Translations under genes and position numbers: made by a program
Origin: Caldisericaceae bacterium
GTDB taxonomy: Bacteria; Caldisericota; Caldisericia; Caldisericales; Caldisericaceae
Assembly (NCBI GenBank): GCA_026987225.1
Contig: JALSNB010000300.1
Coordinates: forward strand, 1 to 27,139
Reading direction: 5' to 3'
Length of the DNA: 27,139 nucleotides
In this document: positions 22,487-27,139 of the stretch, piece after piece
How positions within the stretch are numbered: the stretch's first letter is position 1
Layout: each line of letters opens with the position of its first letter
Notes under the pieces: generated by a model
The model's database searches: none
What the model was told of the DNA's origin: nothing
Seen by the model: only the letters and a program-made list of their open reading frames with translations

Positions 22487-23926
22487 TCAATTCGGTTTGG
22501 TTTTTCTCAATAGGTAACGAGAATTTTCAGTATGCTTTTTGATTTCGTTTAAAGGCAGTTTTAATTCTCTTGCAAGGATTTCTACGATTCTCGGGCCGCA
22601 AAATCCCATTTGGCATCTACCAAATCCTGCGGACGTTCTGAATTTTACACCCTCTACCGTTTTTGCCCCACGTTTTATCGCTTCAACAATTTCTCCTTCG
22701 GTGACCAATTCGCATCTGCAAATTATGTGGCCGTATTTCGGATCTTTATTTATAAGCTCCATCTGTTTACTCTTGGGTAAATCTCTAAAGCGTGGAATAT
22801 TTTTTCTTATGGGATTAAAGTTTTTGTTCCTCTTTATTTCTATGCCTAAGTCTTTTATCAAGTCTCTTACAAGTGCTGCTATTGCGTATGATGCGGTAAA
22901 TCCCGGTGATTTTATGCCTGCTGCGTTTATAAAACCGAAGGCTTTTTCCGGATAGTTTTCTATAATGAAATCTCCGGTTGATGGTTGTGCCCTTACCCCG
23001 GAAAAGTAAGTGATAATATTTCGAGTATTTAGAGACGGAACGAGTTTTTTCGCGCCGTTAAAAACTTCTGATAAGCCCTCTCGTGTTGTTTCGGTGTTTT
23101 CTTTTTCGCCGATAAGTTCCGAGTTGGGGCCTATGATGATCTTGCCGAATACATCGTAAGCCACAAGAATACCTTTTGAGTCTTTTTGGGGTGCCGGGAA
23201 AATTGTTCGTGAAACTACTTTTCCGATTGCGTCGTCAAATACGAAGTATTCGCCTCTTTTGGGGTACACGTAGAAGCTATCTATACCGGCACTTTTTGAT
23301 ATTTCGTCGGAATGCACTCCGGCAGCATTTATTACAATGTCAAACCGGTGAAATTTGCCGTTGGATACAAGTCCTTTAACTCTGTTTTCTTCTACGACAA
23401 CTCTTTCCACTTTTTCATTGAAATAGAAATTAACTCCGTTTTTAATTGCGTTTTCATACAGAGCTACCGTATAACCAAAAGGACTTACAATTCCGGCAGT
23501 CGGTGCGTACAGAGAGGCAACTACGGAAGGATTTAAGTTTGGCTCAAGTTTTAATGTTTCTTCCCTGCTTAATATTTTAAGATTCGGAACACCGTTTTTC
23601 TTTCCTCTTATAAATAACTCTTCTAACTTGTTTTTTTCTTTGTTATTGAGTGCTACAACGAGTGATCCGTTGCGTTCAAAAGGAAAATCAAGTTCTTCCT
23701 TAAGAGAGGAAAAGAGTGCATTGCCTTTAACGCAGAGTTTTCCTTTAATTGTTCCGGGCATATCGTCGTATCCCGCATGAACAATTGCAGAGTTTGCTTT
23801 GGAGGCACCTCCCGGTGCATCACTTCCTTTTTCAAAAACTGAAATATTAAAATCGTATTTAGAGAGTTCTCTTGCAATGGCACATCCCACAACTCCACTG
23901 CCTATTATTGCAATTTTCTTTTTCAT
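22487..23926 (-). CDS. FAD-dependent oxidoreductase with C-terminal BFD-type [2Fe-2S] domain (GlpA/LhgO-like)
   Basis: A 479-residue flavoprotein. The N-terminal IAIIGSGVVGCAIARELSK is the FAD dinucleotide fold, followed by DAPGGASKANSAIVHAGYD (DAO family) and FDIVINAAGVHSDEIS. The segments FSGVRAQPSTGDFII and GFINAAGIKSPGFTAS close the FAD domain. Residues ~400-445 are a bacterioferritin-ferredoxin-like domain with C403, C405, C438 and C443 (CRC...CQMGFC) for a [2Fe-2S] cluster. Related proteins are anaerobic glycerol-3-phosphate dehydrogenase GlpA and L-2-hydroxyglutarate oxidase; the substrate here is undecided. No glpB or glpC-type partner is adjacent. The stop is 1 base from that of the convergent DDAH gene. 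No SD; TAAAAT lies 6 bases before the ATG. Confidence 0.88.
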   Translation of the reverse strand: MKKKIAIIGSGVVGCAIARELSKYDFNISVFEKGSDAPGGASKANSAIVHAGYDDMPGTIKGKLCVKGNALFSSLKEELDFPFERNGSLVVALNNKEKNKLEELFIRGKKNGVPNLKILSREETLKLEPNLNPSVVASLYAPTAGIVSPFGYTVALYENAIKNGVNFYFNEKVERVVVEENRVKGLVSNGKFHRFDIVINAAGVHSDEISKSAGIDSFYVYPKRGEYFVFDDAIGKVVSRTIFPAPQKDSKGILVAYDVFGKIIIGPNSELIGEKENTETTREGLSEVFNGAKKLVPSLNTRNIITYFSGVRAQPSTGDFIIENYPEKAFGFINAAGIKSPGFTASYAIAALVRDLIKDLGIEIKRNKNFNPIRKNIPRFRDLPKSKQMELINKDPKYGHIICRCELVTEGEIVEAIKRGAKTVEGVKFRTSAGFGRCQMGFCGPRIVEILARELKLPLNEIKKHTENSRYLLRKTKPN

Positions 23927-23932
23927 ACAGCC

Positions 23933-23938
23933 ATTTTA
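23933..23938 (-). promoter_or_regulatory. candidate -10 for the FAD oxidoreductase, possibly leaderless
   Basis: TAAAAT on the minus strand ends 6 bases before ATG 23926, with no SD between. The expected -35 position (CTTTTA) is not convincing, so this is weaker than the ftsB example. Confidence 0.4.
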
Positions 23939-23985
23939 AGCACTTTGCGGATTTTTAAAAGGTCTTCTGCATATGTATTTGATTG

Positions 23986-24013
23986 TTGCTTTTATTCAGT
24001 GAAATGCTATAAT
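23986..24013 (+). promoter_or_regulatory. promoter of the beta-CASP/SDH-protease operon
   Basis: TTGCTT (23986-23991), 16 bases and TATAAT (24008-24013) precede a ~20-base leader with AGGAGGTG at 24029-24036. This is a conventional SD-led start. Confidence 0.58.
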
Positions 24014-24039
24014 AATAAGCTTTTTATAGGAGGTGAAAG

Positions 24040-25350
24040 ATGAGAATTGGATTTTTTGACGGTGTAAGAGAAATTGGCGGAAATAAAATTTTGATAGAAC
24101 AGAATGGAAAAGGCATACTGCTTGATTTCGGAAAGCGGTTTGCCGTGAATAATACGTATTTTAACGATTATTTGAGCGGTAGGGAATGGAACGGGCCCAA
24201 TGACTATATCTTAACAGGTGAATTGCCACCTTTTAAAAATTTTTACAGAGGTGAAGTTTCACCGAATAGTGTGAATGAATTGGATGTGGAAATAAAAGGC
24301 GTGTTTTTCTCTCATGCTCATCTTGATCATATAGGACTTATCGATTTTATCGGAGATAATATTCCAAAGTACATGAGCGGTTATTCCGAAAAGGTTGTTG
24401 AATTCTTTAACGAAAAGGGCACTATAAAGCCTGTCAAGAATGTGAAGGTTTTTGATTCTCCGCTTGAAGTTGCGGGTTTTACTGTAAGGCCTATCCCTAC
24501 CGATCATGATATTCCGGGTTCTTTTGCAACGGAAATAGAGACGGAAAAAGGTTCTATATTTTATACGGGTGATATCTTTTTCCATGGTAGGTTTTCCGAA
24601 AAGTCAAAGGCTTTTGTCGAATATGCAAAAGAAAAGAAACCGTATATCTTAATTACGGAAGGAACGCGTTTCGGATGGGGCTTTGTAAGCTCTCCTACCG
24701 AGGGTGAATTAAAGGCACAAATCGTATCCGTACTTGATCAGTGCGGAGGCATTCTTTTTGGTAATCCGTATGAGCCGCATATCTCACGTATGTTTACGTT
24801 TTTTGAAATAGCGAAAGAAAAAGAAAGGGATTTTGTCGTGACGCTTCCGTATGCATTTGTCATAAAGAAATATTCCGAAATAGGCGATGCTCTTGCAGAT
24901 GAAATTTTGCATAGCGACAAGTTCTTTGTTTACAAACCGAAAAGGGCATTGAAGGATTGGGAAAACGAGTTTGAAGATAGGTTTATGGATAGCGATACCG
25001 TGATGAAAAATCAGAAAAATATTGTTATGTTGCTTGATTTTAAAAGTACCCCTGAACTTATAGATATAAAACCCGAGAAAGGTGCTATATATGTTCATTC
25101 CGGAGGTGAACCACTTGCCGGCCTTGATAACGAAAACATGAAAATCCTTTCTAACTGGTTAAATTTGTTTAATATTCCTTATTTTAGGATTCATTCACCC
25201 GGACATGCTCCCCAGCAAACGTTGCTCTGGATGGCGAGGGAAATAAGTCCGCAAATATTGCTTCCCATACATACGCAAATTCCCGAGAGATTTGAAATTG
25301 TGTCGGATAATGTTAAAATACTTGAAAGAGGTGTAATGTACGAATTCTAA
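24040..25350 (+). CDS. RNase J-like metallo-beta-lactamase/beta-CASP hydrolase
   Basis: A 436-residue cytoplasmic metalloenzyme. REIGGNKILIE at the N terminus and FFSHAHLDHIG (H92, H94, D96, H97) are the zinc site; TDHDIPGSF (H156) and IFYTGDIFFHGRF (D178) complete it. The C-terminal HSPGHAPQQTLLWMAREISPQILLPIHTQ carries the beta-CASP motifs (H389 and H411) that define the RNA/DNA-processing branch of the superfamily. It is shorter than typical RNase J (~550 residues) and lacks its C-terminal domain. The middle (EEG-type metal region) reads LITEGTRFGWG, as in RNase J. Probable exo/endoribonuclease or a relative with another nucleic acid substrate. It is followed after 16 bases by the SDH-protease gene. 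Confidence 0.82.
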   Translation: MRIGFFDGVREIGGNKILIEQNGKGILLDFGKRFAVNNTYFNDYLSGREWNGPNDYILTGELPPFKNFYRGEVSPNSVNELDVEIKGVFFSHAHLDHIGLIDFIGDNIPKYMSGYSEKVVEFFNEKGTIKPVKNVKVFDSPLEVAGFTVRPIPTDHDIPGSFATEIETEKGSIFYTGDIFFHGRFSEKSKAFVEYAKEKKPYILITEGTRFGWGFVSSPTEGELKAQIVSVLDQCGGILFGNPYEPHISRMFTFFEIAKEKERDFVVTLPYAFVIKKYSEIGDALADEILHSDKFFVYKPKRALKDWENEFEDRFMDSDTVMKNQKNIVMLLDFKSTPELIDIKPEKGAIYVHSGGEPLAGLDNENMKILSNWLNLFNIPYFRIHSPGHAPQQTLLWMAREISPQILLPIHTQIPERFEIVSDNVKILERGVMYEF

Positions 25351-25366
25351 ATGAGGGAGGTAGAAA

Positions 25367-26833
25367 ATGGAAGAAAAGAAGGATCCGAATGGCAAGAATC
25401 AGGAAAATGAAGAACCTAAGAATCGTGAAGGTGAAAAAGAGAAAACAGAAGAATCTCTTCCAATAAAAACGCCCGTTCCGCCGGAAAAAGAGAAAAAAGA
25501 GGGAGAAGAAAAGAGATACTTGCTTTTCTTTGTATACGGCGAAAATACACCGATTGATAGAAGCGATACTTTTGATCTTATCGATCAGTTGAATAAAATT
25601 CCGACTCCGCCGGAGCAAACACGTATTGATATGGTGATACTTTCGGGCGGCGGGTATCCTCATCCTGCTTATCAAATGATAAACATAGTGCGTTCTAAGT
25701 GCAAAAAATTGAAGGCAATCATTCCGTTGTATGCGAAAAGCGCAGCGACTCTCATGGCGCTCGGTTCGGACGAGATAGTGATGGGAGCGCAGTCGGAACT
25801 CGGGCCGCTTGATATGCAGATGCAACACCCTTTGATCGAAAATCTTCACATATCGGCGCTTGAAGGATACTATCCGTTTTTGCAAATATACAGTAAGATA
25901 TCTACCGAGTTCTTTCCCATTGCCATGCAACTTGCAAATCAAATTATTCAGAATACTGCGATTAAGAGAGAAGATGCCGTTGATATTGCAATGAACACCG
26001 CAATAAACTATGTTGCTCCAATAGTATCTCAAATCAATCCTACAATCGTAAACATGTGCTACAGGGCATTGGCAACCGGAGAGGCGTATGCTTACAATTT
26101 TTTGTACAGGTACATGTTTAAAGATAAACCGGAAAATGAAAAAGTCCTTCTCGCTACGCAAACGGCGCATACGCTCGTGTGGGGGTTTCAAAATCACGGC
26201 CAGGTTATAACGAGAGAAGATGCAAAACTTTTGAATTTGTATGTTTCTTACGGAGAAAATTACGATATATTTGATATGATGTATGTGCTTACAAAAGAGA
26301 TGCTGAATATTTTGTCAACAAGCCAGGCGAGTAAAGCAATCAGGATTGTTTCCATGGAACAACTCAAGAGATTATTTAATATAGACTCTTATCTCGGTTA
26401 TATAATTTTTATAATGTATAAAGCTTATTCGCTTGTTAATCCGTTGAAAGAGAGTCTTGATAAAGTGACGGATCCGAAAAAAATTTCTCTTGCGATCAGG
26501 CAGGCGTTGAGCCAATCACTTACAACACTTCCCAAAATGCCGGAGGCGGAAAAGAATGATATAGCACAAGTTTCTCTTGCACTGCTCGAAGCAATTTTCC
26601 TAAAAAATTTCAAAGAAGAGAATGCATTGTATAAAGTGATTTTTGATAGAATATCGCGTGAAAAAGCATTTTCCAAGAGAGTTTCGGAGGTTATTGCCGG
26701 AAGAATTGTCCTTGCCGTTAAAGAATTGGCAGAAACAATAGAAGTGGAGATAGATAAAACGCCTCCTGAAGTAATCAGTAAGTATATTCTTCAAATACTT
26801 GCATTTTTACTTGTATATAATATAAAATTCTAA
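25367..26833 (+). CDS. SDH-type serine protease (ClpP/SppA fold) with charged N terminus and hydrophobic tail
   Basis: A 488-residue protein. Residues 1-50 are almost entirely Glu, Lys and Pro and probably disordered. Residues ~50-155 match the serine dehydrogenase proteinase (SDH) branch of the ClpP/crotonase fold: DMVILSGGGYPHPAYQM (oxyanion strand, S93-GGG), LYAKSAATLMALGSDEIVMG (candidate nucleophile S125) and SELGPLDMQM. Residues ~160-470 are helical and not assignable. The last ~18 residues (KYILQILAFLLVYNIKF) are hydrophobic enough to anchor or associate with the membrane. A strong SD GAGGGAGGT precedes the ATG. The next gene encodes a membrane protein, starting 10 bases later, which strengthens the idea of membrane action. 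Fold call is good; substrate unknown. Confidence 0.78.
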   Translation: MEEKKDPNGKNQENEEPKNREGEKEKTEESLPIKTPVPPEKEKKEGEEKRYLLFFVYGENTPIDRSDTFDLIDQLNKIPTPPEQTRIDMVILSGGGYPHPAYQMINIVRSKCKKLKAIIPLYAKSAATLMALGSDEIVMGAQSELGPLDMQMQHPLIENLHISALEGYYPFLQIYSKISTEFFPIAMQLANQIIQNTAIKREDAVDIAMNTAINYVAPIVSQINPTIVNMCYRALATGEAYAYNFLYRYMFKDKPENEKVLLATQTAHTLVWGFQNHGQVITREDAKLLNLYVSYGENYDIFDMMYVLTKEMLNILSTSQASKAIRIVSMEQLKRLFNIDSYLGYIIFIMYKAYSLVNPLKESLDKVTDPKKISLAIRQALSQSLTTLPKMPEAEKNDIAQVSLALLEAIFLKNFKEENALYKVIFDRISREKAFSKRVSEVIAGRIVLAVKELAETIEVEIDKTPPEVISKYILQILAFLLVYNIKF

Positions 26834-26843
26834 AGGGGGATAC

Positions 26844-27139
26844 ATGTGGAACGTTAGTAAACATACGCAAAAAGAAAATGACGATTATTTTACTGCAAGA
26901 GCTTCGGAGTGGGCTAACTACCCACTCTTTGTATTGCAGTCTTTTATACCTATTCTCTTTTACTTCACAAAATGGTGGTATCTCGTGATAGGTATCTATA
27001 TTCTTAATTTGTTATGGGTACCTTTCAGGTATAAGTTTGTAAATGTAAAACTGCTTGATTTCGGTTGGAAATTAAACAAGGCAAAATGGGTAATTCTTTT
27101 AGCGACAGGTGTGTTCCTTTTTTCAAAGAGGTTAATAGT
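26844..27139 (+). CDS. small membrane protein, 3' end outside the window
   Basis: An open frame of 98 codons continuing past the right edge. The ATG follows an AAGGGGGA SD by 3-4 bases, and the frame starts 10 bases after the protease stop. Residues 1-~25 are polar (KHTQKENDDYFTARASEW), then two or more hydrophobic helices appear (YPLFVLQSFIPILFYF, WWYLVIGIYILNLLWV) and another begins near the end (WVILLATGVFLF). Family not recognised; spacing suggests co-expression with the SDH protease. Confidence 0.65.
   Translation, partial: MWNVSKHTQKENDDYFTARASEWANYPLFVLQSFIPILFYFTKWWYLVIGIYILNLLWVPFRYKFVNVKLLDFGWKLNKAKWVILLATGVFLFSKRLI

Noticed and set aside
25313..26197. Long minus-strand frame (294 codons) opposite the SDH protease
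   Set aside because: It is antisense to a gene with clear family motifs; its translation is rich in Arg, His, Phe and Tyr, has no domain and no ribosome site.

Overview
The window is a low-GC bacterial chromosome segment, packed with genes and with no gene-free stretch longer than about 115 bases. Bacterial identity is shown by a family A DNA polymerase, a FtsB/DivIC-type division protein, TATAAT-type promoters and Shine-Dalgarno (SD) sites. A four-subunit ferredoxin-linked 2-oxoacid oxidoreductase with its own ferredoxin, and several Fe-S proteins, point to an anaerobe. Frequent AGA/AGG arginine codons and a GC-rich tRNA acceptor stem are compatible with a thermophile. The lineage cannot be fixed from sequence alone: Caldisericota, Thermotogota, Dictyoglomota or a deep Firmicute are guesses. 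I see no phage, IS element, CRISPR array or rRNA; this looks like core chromosome.

Layout. (1) 3-5750, plus strand: DNA uptake and DNA metabolism, namely the 3' part of comEC, polA lacking proofreading residues, coaE, and a RecB/Cas4-like nuclease with a four-Cys set. (2) 5737-7271, minus: a secreted GH114-like glycosidase followed by a YigZ/IMPACT protein. (3) 7318-7935, plus: an unusual MIP18 (DUF59)-NifX-like fusion, divergent from the glycosidase across a shared palindromic -10 element. (4) 7951-12893, minus: tRNA-Met(CAT), an S1-domain protein, FtsB/DivIC, an ArsB/NhaD-type permease, two CPA2 cation/proton antiporters and a CBS-pair protein lying between the antiporters. The ftsB-S1-tRNA-Met order matches divIC-yabR-tRNA-Met in Firmicutes. 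(5) 12982-15549, plus: a large unrecognised envelope protein with a signal peptide, a probable TIM-barrel ectodomain and a polytopic membrane half. (6) 15605-18893, plus: ferredoxin and PorG-D-A-B, closed by a strong terminator. (7) 18972-22485, plus: NifX-like protein, MTA phosphorylase, rhomboid protease, a predicted PD-(D/E)XK nuclease and a DDAH-like amidinohydrolase, tightly packed. (8) 22487-23926, minus: a GlpA/LhgO-like FAD oxidoreductase with a BFD-type [2Fe-2S] domain. (9) 24040-27139, plus: an RNase J-like beta-CASP hydrolase, an SDH-type (ClpP-fold) serine protease with a hydrophobic tail, and the start of a small membrane protein.

How it works together. Pyruvate-type oxidation feeds electrons to ferredoxin (region 6). 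The MIP18 and NifX-like proteins could serve Fe-S or metal-cluster assembly for these enzymes, but that is inference. Regions 1 and 7 carry nucleases of the same fold class in unrelated contexts. Most genes have SD sites, but at least four starts (7271, 8757, 12982, 23926) have no SD and sit 6-7 bases after a TATAAT-like hexamer. This suggests that some mRNAs are leaderless, and it is the most interesting genome-level signal here. The best candidates for undescribed biology are the leaderless pattern, the MIP18-NifX fusion, the 855-residue envelope protein, the 254-residue nuclease and the beta-CASP/SDH-protease pair.
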